A program made the position numbers and the translations under genes. The notes beneath the pieces are model-generated. The model searched no databases. It had not been told where the DNA came from and saw nothing but the letters and a program-made list of their open reading frames with translations. From positions 1 through 56,739 of the forward strand of contig JAQUUB010000021.1 of the NCBI GenBank assembly GCA_028694115.1: a DNA stretch of 56,739 nucleotides, given 5' to 3'. Each line of letters starts with the position of its first letter. Within the stretch, counting starts at the first letter, position 1. Of the stretch, positions 1 to 7,803 are shown one piece after another. This DNA is from Lachnospiraceae bacterium (GTDB lineage Bacteria; Bacillota_A; Clostridia; Lachnospirales; Lachnospiraceae).

Positions 1-52
1 ATTATATCATACTAGACAGAAATAGACAACATAAATATGACATAAAATAGGA

Positions 53-208
53 ATAAAAAATGCCCGAACGCCTTATAAATAAAGCAATCGAGCTATATTA
101 TCTTAAAAATTAACTGCAAAACTGTGGCTGATTGTTTTCCATATGATCTGTCCTCTTCTCATTTCCATTAAAACTGTTTTTCTTTTCACATCAAATGCCA
201 CAAATTTC
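53..208 (-). ncRNA. candidate short minus-strand transcript
   Basis: Reading leftward, an extended -10 box (TGG then TATAAT, 214-222) lies upstream of about 150 nt. That stretch ends in a hairpin at 62-93 (arms of about 13 pairs with one mismatch and several G-U pairs) followed by six T at 55-60. This is the layout of a short independent transcript. It contains two possible tiny ORFs: a 10-codon one with an AGAGG site about 8 nt before its ATG, and a 28-codon one starting with GTG. Neither resembles a family I know. It could be a small RNA, a peptide gene or a leader of a gene left of the window. No other gene is visible in 1-375. Confidence 0.3.
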
Positions 209-311
209 CTTACATTATACCATATCTTAGTAGAATATTAAACTATTTCAATGTTTTTCCATATAAGATATTTATTTATTTACTTTTACCAATTGATGTG
301 ATATCATAATT

Positions 312-340
312 ATGTTGTATCTACTTAGAATTGGTACAAT
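312..340 (+). promoter_or_regulatory. putative csp promoter (extended -10)
   Basis: TGG-TACAAT at 332-340 is an extended -10 box. The -35 region (ATGTTG, 312-317, 17-nt spacer) is poor. Transcription would start near 347, about 30 nt before the csp ATG. Confidence 0.4.
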
Positions 341-375
341 AGAGACTTTATTTAATTTATTTTGGAGGTATCACA

Positions 376-576
376 ATGAACAAAGGTACAGTAAAATGGT
401 TTAACAACCAAAAAGGTTACGGATTTATTTCTGATGAGCAGGGAAATGACGTTTTCGTTCATTACTCAGGACTTAACATGGACGGCTTCAAATCTTTAGA
501 AGAAGGCGCTGAAGTTGCGTTCGAAGTAGTTAATGGAGAAAAAGGACCTCAGGCTACAAACGTAACTAAATTATAA
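376..576 (+). CDS. csp: cold-shock protein (CspA family)
   Basis: This 66-aa protein is a single cold-shock domain, an OB-fold that binds single-stranded RNA and DNA and melts RNA structure in the cytoplasm. Both nucleic-acid-binding motifs are present: RNP1 KGYGFI at residues 13-18 and RNP2 VFVHY at 26-30. The aromatic W9, F17, F27 and H29 are in the usual places, and the length is typical of the family. The start is fixed by a TGGAGG site 8 nt upstream. It is monocistronic, converging on hisA. The sequence does not show whether it is cold-inducible or constitutive, since many Csp paralogues are not cold-induced. Confidence 0.95.
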   Translation: MNKGTVKWFNNQKGYGFISDEQGNDVFVHYSGLNMDGFKSLEEGAEVAFEVVNGEKGPQATNVTKL

Positions 577-666
577 TCTAGGAATCATCAATGTGCCTTT
601 TCTATAATATATAACGATTCGTTTTTTATTAAGAATAAGCAAGATTGCATCATCCAGGATTAGAAA

Positions 667-695
667 GAAGCCAGTCAATAGATTGGCTTCTTTTT
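667..695. terminator. bidirectional terminator, csp / hisA
   Basis: A GAAGCCA...TGGCTTC stem (667-673 with 684-690) extends by three more pairs to an AATA loop and is followed by TTTTT on the plus strand. The minus-strand copy is followed by TTTCT, so it can serve both convergent genes. Confidence 0.8.
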
Positions 696-702
696 GTTAT
701 TA

Positions 703-1488
703 TCAATTAATTTTGAGTTTCATGAAATCTATTACTTCATCAAAAGCCATATCTCCCCCGAACAAGTCAAGAGCACTTCCTATAGTTATGTTTATACGGT
801 CATGTGATAATTCCTTTAATTTCTTAATATGGTCAAAATGGGCAACTCCCCCTGCATACGTAATTGGTATATCTGGACCTTTCGCTAGAATTTTCACAAG
901 TTCTTCTTCAATTCCTGATGCCTTTCCTTCAACATCCACCGCATGTACTAAAAATTCATCACAGTAGTCACCCAATTTAAAAAGTAAATCTTCTGTAATA
1001 ATTTCTCTCGTAAATTTTTGCCAGCGGTCAGTTACAATATAATAATAACCATCCTTTTTTCTACAGCTTAAATCCAGAACTAAATGTTCTTTCCCTAGTT
1101 TTTCAACTATTTTTTCTAAGTTTTGATAATGAATCATACCTTCTTTAAAAACAAAAGAAGTCACAATCACATGGGAGGCTCCAGCCTCTAGAAATTCAAT
1201 TGCATTCTGATCTGTAATTCCACCACCAATTTGCAATCCACCCGGATATGCTTTTAAAGCTAGTATTGCCTGGTTCTTTGTAATTTCATAAAACTCTGAA
1301 TCAATCGAATTTAATAAAATAATATGACCACCGTTAATTTTTTTATTTTTATAAAATTCAGCATAAAACTTTGCATCTTGCTTTGAAACAAAATTTTCTT
1401 CTGCAAAATCTCCCACATCTTTCAAACTGCTACCAACAATTTGTTTTACTTTTCCATTATGGATGTCAATACAAGGTCTAAATTCCAT
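703..1488 (-). CDS. hisA: eukaryote-type HisA (ProFAR isomerase)
   Basis: Phosphoribosylformimino-5-aminoimidazole carboxamide ribotide isomerase, a (beta/alpha)8 barrel enzyme of the fourth step of histidine synthesis. At 261 aa it is longer than ordinary bacterial HisA (about 240) and matches the fungal/plant type from end to end. Shared segments are CIDIHNGKVKQIVG near the N-terminus (D8 is the expected catalytic acid), LQIGGGI, LVLDLSCRKKDG, EFLVHAVDVEG, ITYAGGV and IGSALDLFGG. An AGAGGTGG ribosome site precedes the ATG. The gene stands alone, without other his genes. Likeness to yeast His6 is from memory, not from a search. Confidence 0.9.
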   Translation of the reverse strand: MEFRPCIDIHNGKVKQIVGSSLKDVGDFAEENFVSKQDAKFYAEFYKNKKINGGHIILLNSIDSEFYEITKNQAILALKAYPGGLQIGGGITDQNAIEFLEAGASHVIVTSFVFKEGMIHYQNLEKIVEKLGKEHLVLDLSCRKKDGYYYIVTDRWQKFTREIITEDLLFKLGDYCDEFLVHAVDVEGKASGIEEELVKILAKGPDIPITYAGGVAHFDHIKKLKELSHDRINITIGSALDLFGGDMAFDEVIDFMKLKIN

Positions 1489-1543
1489 AAAATACCACCT
1501 CTTAAATTTTGTATAAAAAACAGATAATTACACATATTAGTAA

Positions 1544-1569
1544 TGCAAATGTAGTGCAAACTCTTTGCA
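1544..1569. promoter_or_regulatory. candidate operator with three TGCAAA half-sites
   Basis: The divergent gap between hisA and the lipoprotein gene holds TGCAAA (1544-1549) and then a perfect 15-bp palindrome TGCAAA-CTC-TTTGCA (1555-1569). The position fits a regulator site, but no regulator can be assigned. Confidence 0.3.
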
Positions 1570-1621
1570 ATGCGTTTATTTCATTAAGATTAAAAAAATT
1601 TTTACGAAAAGGAGAATAATA

Positions 1622-1987
1622 ATGAAAAAGTTTAAAACTCTTTTATTAGGTTTCTTACTCACATTTGCAGCATTTTCTTTTACAGCATGCGGTACTAATG
1701 ATATTACCGATGACAATGTTACCGATGACAATGTTTCCGATAACGCAATTACCACTGAGGATGTTACGGATGAAACCGTTACCGATGACACAATTACTAA
1801 TGACAATATTTCCGATAACAATATTTCCGACAACAATGTTTCTGGTAATGACGTTTCTGGTAACAATATTGATGGAACTATCGTTGATGACACGGAAGAT
1901 GTAATTGATGATGTTGGTGATGCTGTTGGTGATACATTAGAAGATGCAGGTAATGGTGTTGAAAATGTAGGTGAAGCCTTAAAATAG
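1622..1987 (+). CDS. pentad-repeat acidic lipoprotein, unknown function
   Basis: This 121-aa protein has a lipoprotein signal peptide: MKKFK, a hydrophobic stretch, then FTAC with the lipidated cysteine at residue 23. From about residue 26 to 88 it is built of 13 uninterrupted pentads with the pattern [DN]-x-[IV]-[TS]-[DNG], placing an Ile or Val at every fifth position (28, 33, 38 ... 88). An acidic tail with small residues follows (about 90-121). The mature protein would sit on the outer face of the membrane and is very rich in D, N, T and S. The start at 1622 is chosen because GGAG lies 7 nt upstream and the signal peptide begins there. An in-frame ATG at 1565 is less likely. I do not recognise the family. 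Confidence 0.75.
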   Translation: MKKFKTLLLGFLLTFAAFSFTACGTNDITDDNVTDDNVSDNAITTEDVTDETVTDDTITNDNISDNNISDNNVSGNDVSGNNIDGTIVDDTEDVIDDVGDAVGDTLEDAGNGVENVGEALK

Positions 1988-1999
1988 GTTGACAGAAAA

Positions 2000-2031
2000 A
2001 GAAGCTCGCTAAATCGTGCGCTTCTTTTTTT
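2000..2031. terminator. bidirectional terminator, lipoprotein / fbp
   Basis: AGAAGC (2000-2005) pairs with GCTTCT (2020-2025), with further inner pairs. A T run follows on the plus strand (2025-2031) and a matching A run (1996-2000) serves minus-strand fbp transcripts. Confidence 0.75.
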
Positions 2032-2035
2032 ATTA

Positions 2036-4000
2036 TCACAATGCCTTTTCTATAATAGTGCCATTTTCAAATGCTTTTAACAGTTTTTCTAGCTGAGAAA
2101 TTGACTCTTTCAATTCTCTTCCATTATCCGTATCAGCAACTACTTGACGTTCTGCCCTTGTTTCTACAATCACAGAATCACTAAAAATATCTGTTTCATT
2201 TATGATTGCTGCTTCTGCCGATTCAAAAGGTTCATGTGCCACCAGTCGCAATCCATGTGAATTAGAAACTAGTGTATATCCTGCAATTCCAGTCTTACTC
2301 TGATACGCTTTCGAAAAACCACCATCAATAATTAGCAGTTTGCCACCACACATAATGGGTGTTTCTCCTTTTTTTAACTCTACTGGAACGTGTCCGTTAA
2401 TAATATGAGAGAATTTTGAGTCTAACCCAAATTCCAATAAGATTTTAGTTAATATTTTTTCATTATCACGCAAAGTATAATAACTGTTTTTCTTTTCCTC
2501 GTGTGTCGTTTTATCATCTATAATATATCGTTCAAAGGTTGTCATCTTATTTTTCCCAAATACAGGAGAATTAGGTCCACCCCAAATATACCAGATGATA
2601 TCTTGACCTTTTTTTCTTTCAACACTATCTTTGACTGTATAATATCCTTTTCTGGCATAGCTGTCTAAAATGTCATAAAGAGCCTTTCCACCATACTCTA
2701 CCCCATCAATCGTAAGTGTTTTAAACGTCCCATTCTCATCCATGGGAACACAGCCATGATACAAAAGATTTGAATTAAATGACTTATAAAGGCTTCCCTT
2801 TGCATAAAGAAATCGCACATGTTTTTGTAATTTCTCGCTTTTTCTAAATGCTTTTTCCAGACGTTCCATTAATTGAGTCTCCTCCGCAGTCAGCTCATAT
2901 GGATTTTTCTTATCAACCGTTGGGAAATCAGCATCCTTAATAGGATATTCCTTTCCTTCAATCATAACCGTCTTTTTCTTGTAATCGATTTTATCAAGTA
3001 GTAGGCGTTGTTCCATTTCAAATTCTTTATGGCGCATGATAATTTGGCCTTCAAGCTTCTGTTGAAGAATAAAGATTGCTTTATGCATTTTCGTATCGAT
3101 ATCTAAATCTTTTGTATTATACGTATTGTTGTATGATATTTTAAAACATTTACAATCTGAATTTTTATATTTATCCATGGCAAATGTAACTAATGGAATA
3201 AGATTGATTCCATAGCCTTCTTCTAAAGTATCCAGATTTCCATATCTGGCTGACATACGCAATACATTTGCAATACAACCCCAATGTCCTGATGCTGCAC
3301 CCATCCAGACAATATCATGATTTCCCCATTGTATATCAACGGAATGATACTTCATCAAGGTATCTAGAATTATATGGGGTCCTGGTCCCCTGTCAAAAAT
3401 ATCTCCTACAATATGCAAATGATCGATAACAAGTCTTTGTATTAAATTGCAAAGTGCAATAATAAATTCTGGAGCTCTTTCGATTTTTATAATTGTATTA
3501 ATGATTGCATTATAGTAGCCCTCTTTATCCTGTATCTCTATTTTCTCCGTTATAAGCTCCTCGATAACATAAGCAAAATCTTTTGGCAAAGCTTTTCTTA
3601 CTTTTGATCTGGTATATTTAGAAGCAACACGTTTTGTAATTTGAACCAACCGATAAAGAGTGATTTTATACCAATCTTCAATACTTTCTTCTTTTTGCTT
3701 AATGATATCTAATTTCTCTTCTGGATAATAGATTAAAGTTGCAAGGCTCTTTTTATCCTTATTACTTAGCGTGTTTCCAAATTCCTCATCAATCTTTCGT
3801 CTAACTGATCCAGATCCATTCTTCAATACATGATTAAACTGTTCGTACTCTCCATGAATATCCGTTAAGAAGTGTTCCGTTCCTTTTGGTAGATTTAAAA
3901 TTGACTGTAAATTAATAATTTCTGTTGAGGCTGCTGCAATAGTAGGAAACTCCCTTGAAATGCTTTTTAGTAATTTTAACTCTATCTCTTCGTTATTCAT
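2036..4000 (-). CDS. fbp: fructose-1,6-bisphosphatase, class III
   Basis: Hydrolyses fructose-1,6-bisphosphate to fructose-6-phosphate in gluconeogenesis. At 654 aa it has the size of the Firmicutes class III enzyme, which is unrelated to class I FBPases and belongs to the calcineurin-like metallophosphatases. The metal-binding motifs are in order: TDIHGEYEQF near residue 42, GDIFDRGPGPH near 198, WGNHD near 226, and further His residues in INGHVPVE near 537. An AGGGAGA site precedes the ATG. It lies 58 nt downstream of dapB on the same strand with no clear terminator between, so the two may be co-transcribed. Confidence 0.95.
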   Translation of the reverse strand: MNNEEIELKLLKSISREFPTIAAASTEIINLQSILNLPKGTEHFLTDIHGEYEQFNHVLKNGSGSVRRKIDEEFGNTLSNKDKKSLATLIYYPEEKLDIIKQKEESIEDWYKITLYRLVQITKRVASKYTRSKVRKALPKDFAYVIEELITEKIEIQDKEGYYNAIINTIIKIERAPEFIIALCNLIQRLVIDHLHIVGDIFDRGPGPHIILDTLMKYHSVDIQWGNHDIVWMGAASGHWGCIANVLRMSARYGNLDTLEEGYGINLIPLVTFAMDKYKNSDCKCFKISYNNTYNTKDLDIDTKMHKAIFILQQKLEGQIIMRHKEFEMEQRLLLDKIDYKKKTVMIEGKEYPIKDADFPTVDKKNPYELTAEETQLMERLEKAFRKSEKLQKHVRFLYAKGSLYKSFNSNLLYHGCVPMDENGTFKTLTIDGVEYGGKALYDILDSYARKGYYTVKDSVERKKGQDIIWYIWGGPNSPVFGKNKMTTFERYIIDDKTTHEEKKNSYYTLRDNEKILTKILLEFGLDSKFSHIINGHVPVELKKGETPIMCGGKLLIIDGGFSKAYQSKTGIAGYTLVSNSHGLRLVAHEPFESAEAAIINETDIFSDSVIVETRAERQVVADTDNGRELKESISQLEKLLKAFENGTIIEKAL

Positions 4001-4058
4001 ATCCTAATCTCCCTAAATATAATATTCTATTACCGTCTATGAATGTCTCCAAATAATT

Positions 4059-4814
4059 CTAGCCAATAACGTCGCTCATCTGATATAGTCCCGCTGACTT
4101 ACCCTTTAGGAATTTTGCAGCCTGAACGGCTCCTTTTCCAAATACTGCCTTAGAATATGCTGTATGTGAAAAGGTGATCACCTCATCTTCCCCTGCAAAA
4201 ATCACATCATGTTCTCCTACAATCGTTCCACCACGTATTGAAGAAATACCTATTTCCTTTTTTTCTCTTTTCTTACTCTCTGTAGTTCTATCATATTTAT
4301 AAGCATACTCATGATTCAATTCTTCATTTATAGAATCAGCCAATGCTAATGCAGTTCCACTTGGTGCATCGACTTTTTGATTGTGATGTTTTTCTACGAT
4401 TTCTATGTCATAACCAGCAGGTGCCAGAATATTAGTAGCTTCTTTTAATATTTTAAGCAACATGTTGATACCTAAAGACATATTAGCCGACTTTAAAATA
4501 GCGACTTTCTTAGAAAAATCCTCTACCTTTTTCAGCTGTTCCTGCGTAAGTCCGGTTGTACAAAGAACAACTGGAACTTGTTTAGAAACGCAGTAGTCAA
4601 GTAAGGAATCCACTGCTTTTGCTGCTGCAAAATCTATAATAACATCTGCCTCCATGTTACATTCTGAAATATCCGCAAACACCGGATACGTATTTTGTAT
4701 TCCTCTATATTTATCAATTCCAGCTACAATTTCTATCTGTTCATCACCATCAATAATCCTGGTAATATTTTGTCCCATTTTACCGTTACATCCATGCATA
4801 ATAGCTTTTACCAT
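4059..4814 (-). CDS. dapB: 4-hydroxy-tetrahydrodipicolinate reductase
   Basis: NAD(P)H-dependent reductase of the lysine/diaminopimelate pathway, acting on the DapA product. The 251-aa protein has an N-terminal nucleotide-binding glycine motif (HGCNGKMG, residues 8-15) and the family signature EKHHNQKVDAPSGTA around residues 141-155, which holds the catalytic His pair and Lys. Length is normal. It follows dapA, but a strong terminator separates them, so dapB probably has its own promoter: TATAAT with a poorly spaced TTTACA is visible just downstream of that hairpin. Confidence 0.95.
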   Translation of the reverse strand: MVKAIMHGCNGKMGQNITRIIDGDEQIEIVAGIDKYRGIQNTYPVFADISECNMEADVIIDFAAAKAVDSLLDYCVSKQVPVVLCTTGLTQEQLKKVEDFSKKVAILKSANMSLGINMLLKILKEATNILAPAGYDIEIVEKHHNQKVDAPSGTALALADSINEELNHEYAYKYDRTTESKKREKKEIGISSIRGGTIVGEHDVIFAGEDEVITFSHTAYSKAVFGKGAVQAAKFLKGKSAGLYQMSDVIG

Positions 4815-4897
4815 TTTGTTTCTCCTTCCAATCCATTTTCCAACAGATTTAGCGTCTTCTTTGAGTATATCATATATTATACTTCATTTCTAGTAAT

Positions 4898-4930
4898 GTA
4901 AAAAAGAGGCCATTAAGCAAATGGCCTCTT
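4898..4930 (-). terminator. intrinsic terminator after dapA
   Basis: A perfect 10-bp stem (4904-4913 with 4921-4930, AAGAGGCCAT/ATGGCCTCTT) with a 7-nt loop ends in TTTTTT on the minus strand. It lies between dapA and dapB. Confidence 0.85.
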
Positions 4931-4940
4931 CCAGTTTAAA

Positions 4941-5831
4941 TTAATTTAAAAGTCCAAATGCTTTCATGGCATTGGCAAGTCTTAATGCATTTTCAGGTTC
5001 CATTTCTGTTAATGGTCTGCGTAATGGACCTGCTTCCATTCCCATAAGATTCATCGCTTTCTTAACTGGAATAGGGTTCACCTCACAAAACAAAGCTTTA
5101 ATCAATTCAATCGCTTTGAACTGTATTTCACGGCAGCCTGCTAAATCTCCATCCATAAATTTCTGAACCATGTCATGTGTCTCCTGTGGTGCAACATTTG
5201 ACAATACAGAGATGACTCCTTTTCCTCCTAATGCTAGTAAGGGAAGAACTTGATCATCATTTCCGGAATACAAATCTACACTTCCATCTGCCAGTGCCAT
5301 CAGTTTCGTTAACTGCTCAATATTTCCTGTTGCATCTTTTACACCTACAATATTAGGAACTGTATTACATAATTCCACAACGGTTTCAGGTAAAATATTT
5401 ACTCCACCAGTTCTTCCTGGAATATTATAAAGAATAATTGGAATCTGTACTTCCCCTGCAATAATTGTAAAATGCTCTTTTAATCCCTTTTGTGTCGCTT
5501 TGTTATAGTATGGAGTTACGATAAGTAATGCATCTGCTCCTAATTTTTCAGCTTCTTTTGAAAGGTATATTGCTGTCTCTGTACAATTCGAACCAGTGCC
5601 TGCAATAACAGGTATTCTACGATTCACCTTGTCTACTACAAATTTGATACATTTAAGGTGCTCCTCATGCGATAATGTTGATGCCTCTCCTGTAGTTCCA
5701 CACACAATAATTGCATCTGTATGATTCTTAATCTGATATTCTACCTGTTCCTCGAATTTCTCATAGTTTATTTCTCCATTTGCTTTAAATGGTGTAACAA
5801 TTGCAACACCTGCTCCTGTAAATATAGCCAT
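4941..5831 (-). CDS. dapA: 4-hydroxy-tetrahydrodipicolinate synthase
   Basis: Condenses pyruvate with aspartate semialdehyde, the committed step of lysine and DAP synthesis. It is a 296-aa TIM barrel. The pyruvate-carboxylate loop GTTGE is at residues 45-49, the catalytic Tyr is in VTPYYN near 133-138, and the Schiff-base Lys is in GVKDATG near 162. The ribosome site GGAAGGAG lies before the ATG. Expression should be controlled by the lysine riboswitch and attenuator immediately upstream, which also makes the annotation secure. Confidence 0.97.
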   Translation of the reverse strand: MAIFTGAGVAIVTPFKANGEINYEKFEEQVEYQIKNHTDAIIVCGTTGEASTLSHEEHLKCIKFVVDKVNRRIPVIAGTGSNCTETAIYLSKEAEKLGADALLIVTPYYNKATQKGLKEHFTIIAGEVQIPIILYNIPGRTGGVNILPETVVELCNTVPNIVGVKDATGNIEQLTKLMALADGSVDLYSGNDDQVLPLLALGGKGVISVLSNVAPQETHDMVQKFMDGDLAGCREIQFKAIELIKALFCEVNPIPVKKAMNLMGMEAGPLRRPLTEMEPENALRLANAMKAFGLLN

Positions 5832-5873
5832 AATTGCTCCTTCCTGTGGTCTTTGCCACTACTTAATTTTAGA

Positions 5874-5901
5874 CGCAAAAGAGTCGACCAAGGGTCGACT
5901 C
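5874..5901 (-). terminator. attenuator terminator of the dapA leader
   Basis: A perfect 9-bp stem (5881-5889 with 5893-5901, GAGTCGACC/GGTCGACTC) with a 3-nt loop is followed by TTTT on the minus strand. It lies between the lysine aptamer and the dapA start, the place expected for the riboswitch expression platform. Confidence 0.85.
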
Positions 5902-5940
5902 ATAATTTTCCATATACATAAAAATGTAATAAAAATTTAA

Positions 5941-6103
5941 GATAGCGCCCCACCTGATTCAGATGACAGTCATACAATTTTTCACTGCATGCCCAAGAAA
6001 ATACTTACAGTAACTATTTTCTTTCGGCGTCGTTCCCTTTTACCTTTCCTCATCTGTTACTGCAACATCAGAAAAGTGACTCATGAAAAACGCAACCTCT
6101 ATC
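5941..6103 (-). promoter_or_regulatory. lysine riboswitch (L-box)
   Basis: Read on the minus strand, the leader opens with GATAGAGGTTGCG (6103-6091), carries GACGCCGAAAG and the paired AAAGAAAATA/TATTTTCTT arm, then GGGCATGCAGTG, TGACTGTCATC, and closes with GGGGCGCTATC (5941). GATAG and CTATC form P1. These are the conserved blocks of the L-box aptamer, in order and with normal spacing. With the downstream terminator it should stop dapA transcription when lysine is abundant. Confidence 0.93.
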
Positions 6104-6130
6104 AATATGTAATTATCAGAATACCATGAC

Positions 6131-6159
6131 ATCATATCATCACATACATATTTTGTCAA
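6131..6159 (-). promoter_or_regulatory. dapA promoter
   Basis: On the minus strand TTGACA (6159-6154), a 17-nt spacer and TATGAT (6136-6131) form a near-consensus vegetative promoter. Transcription would start near 6124, about 20 nt before the lysine aptamer. Confidence 0.85.
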
Positions 6160-6200
6160 TGACACTCCTGAAAATATTCTTTTGGTTTGACTTCTATTCC

Positions 6201-6701
6201 TTAATGAATCCTATCAAATCGTACGGTCTCTAATTTTGTTATCTCATCTACCATTGCACAAGTTTCCTCATTAATATGAATTCCTGTCATAATAATTCCT
6301 ATCTCATCTGGTTTCGCTTCTACAATCGTTTTTAAATCACCGATATTGATGATATTATTATCAATGAGTCCTAAAATTTCATCTAAAATCAATAAATCAC
6401 ATTCTCCCGTTACGAGCACTTTCTTGGCAAAATTTAAACCATTTCGAATATTTTGAATTTCTTCTTTTTGTTTCTCTTGACTAAGTTCTCCAAAACATTC
6501 CTCGGATTTTTCAAAACAAAAAAGTTTAATTTCCGGTTCTAACCTCTTTAAAATGGAAAAATCACCTGTTGGTTTTCCTTTTAAAAACTGAATGATAACT
6601 ACTGATTTACCTTCACTGGCAGCCTTAATTCCCTGGCCAATTGCTGCACCAGTTTTTCCTTTACCTTCGCCACCAAATATTTGTATAAATCCCTGTTCCA
6701 T
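6201..6701 (-). CDS. ATP:corrinoid adenosyltransferase-like protein (CobA/BtuR family)
   Basis: 166 aa with an N-terminal P-loop GGEGKGKTGAAIG (residues 10-22), a Walker-B-like LLILDEILG near 104-112, and the overall layout of CobA/CobO/BtuR proteins, which adenosylate the cobalt of corrinoids. The C-terminal part is more divergent: MTGIHINEE stands where the family usually has a TGR-type segment. It could therefore be a paralogue with another nucleotide-transfer job. No cobalamin genes are nearby. An AGAGGTG site precedes the ATG, and the dapA promoter lies just past its stop. Confidence 0.75.
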   Translation of the reverse strand: MEQGFIQIFGGEGKGKTGAAIGQGIKAASEGKSVVIIQFLKGKPTGDFSILKRLEPEIKLFCFEKSEECFGELSQEKQKEEIQNIRNGLNFAKKVLVTGECDLLILDEILGLIDNNIINIGDLKTIVEAKPDEIGIIMTGIHINEETCAMVDEITKLETVRFDRIH

Positions 6702-6857
6702 GATGACACCTCTGTTTACATGATTTCTGTTTTAACAATCTTCTAAGTAACAATCAATCAAACATAACAACGAATTGCGCCTAGCATATCACAAAGATTT
6801 CTAAAAAGCAAATTTTTTCTTAAATTTTTCTTAATATTCGAATAAATAGTCTTGTTT

Positions 6858-7487
6858 CTATTGCTCTAAATATTCCAATTTACTCACTGATACTTCATAT
6901 GCTACTCTCTTTTCTGTTTCTTCCTCTGTTACCTTCTTCATATATTCTCGGCTTTGAATCCTTCCCCAAACCTGAACTCTGCCCCCCACCTCAAATCCAG
7001 AAGCAAATCTTGCATTTCTTCCCCAGCAAATACATGGGATATAATCACTTTTTCCATAAGGTCTATTTACTGCTAAAAGTAAATCAGCAATTTCTCTACC
7101 CAACGGAGTTTTACGATATATTGGAGCTTTGCAAATATACCCATCTAAAAAGATCTGATTTGTTTTTGCACTTTCCGCTATACTTTCTAAATATTCAATT
7201 TCTCTTACGAATACAGATAAAACTAAACGATTCTTTCTTTCTTCATGGCGATTATAGGAACGAAACTGTCCTGAAGCTTTAATAAAACTGCCTGTGTAGT
7301 TTTCACTCACATTCATAAGTCTTTCTGAAACCATTAGTGGAATTACATCAGCCGATTCACTCAATCTTGAAACGAGAACATCGACCATGTAGAATCCTTC
7401 TCCAAACACCTCGTGGCTGAAGCTGAATCCGCTTATAATCTCCCCAATAATAGTTACCTGATTGTTTTCAATTACCTTGTCTGTCAT
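6858..7487 (-). CDS. tandem OB-fold single-stranded DNA-binding-like protein
   Basis: 209 aa that read as two consecutive OB-folds. The second (about residues 108-209) is SSB-like: NQIFLDGYICKAPIYRKTPLG, LLLAVNRPYGKSDYIPCICWG and GGRVQVWGRIQSREY follow the SSB core almost segment for segment. The first (about 8-100, from NNQVTIIGEI to KASGQFRSYNR) is a degenerate copy. Unlike replicative SSB there is no acidic tail ending in a DDDIPF-like tip, which normally recruits partner proteins. It stands alone rather than between rpsF and rpsR, so it is likely an accessory paralogue. Confidence 0.75.
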   Translation of the reverse strand: MTDKVIENNQVTIIGEIISGFSFSHEVFGEGFYMVDVLVSRLSESADVIPLMVSERLMNVSENYTGSFIKASGQFRSYNRHEERKNRLVLSVFVREIEYLESIAESAKTNQIFLDGYICKAPIYRKTPLGREIADLLLAVNRPYGKSDYIPCICWGRNARFASGFEVGGRVQVWGRIQSREYMKKVTEEETEKRVAYEVSVSKLEYLEQ

Positions 7488-7714
7488 ATTTTACTCTTCC
7501 TTTCGTATCTTGTTTTCCTTTTCGGTAATATTATGTATATGTAAATATTTGGAAATATATTCCATATAATATTTTAATTTCCTTTTTTTGTCAATAAATT
7601 TTCATTATTTATTTAGAAAATATGAGAATTATAGTAATATATGCTTTGATTTACTTAAGTTTCCTTAAATTAATAGTGAGAATTGTCAGTATTTATTATT
7701 TACGAATGTTTTTC

Positions 7715-7742
7715 TTGTATTATGCTTAAAATGTGATAAACT
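7715..7742 (+). promoter_or_regulatory. putative typA promoter
   Basis: TTGTAT (7715-7720), a 16-nt spacer and an extended -10 TGA-TAAACT (7734-7742) precede typA by about 60 nt. Apart from this and the ssb-like leader, the 316-bp gap 7488-7803 is AT-rich and shows no gene, riboswitch or strong hairpin. Confidence 0.45.
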
Positions 7743-7803
7743 ATTAAGGTTGATGCAAAATGTCAATGTTACATTGATATAGAAGGAAAAGAAAGAGGTA
7801 CCT

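Noticed and set aside
1576..1904. Overlapping ORFs on both strands across the lipoprotein gene
   Set aside because: They are by-products of its low-complexity repeats; only the plus-strand frame with signal peptide and lipobox makes sense.
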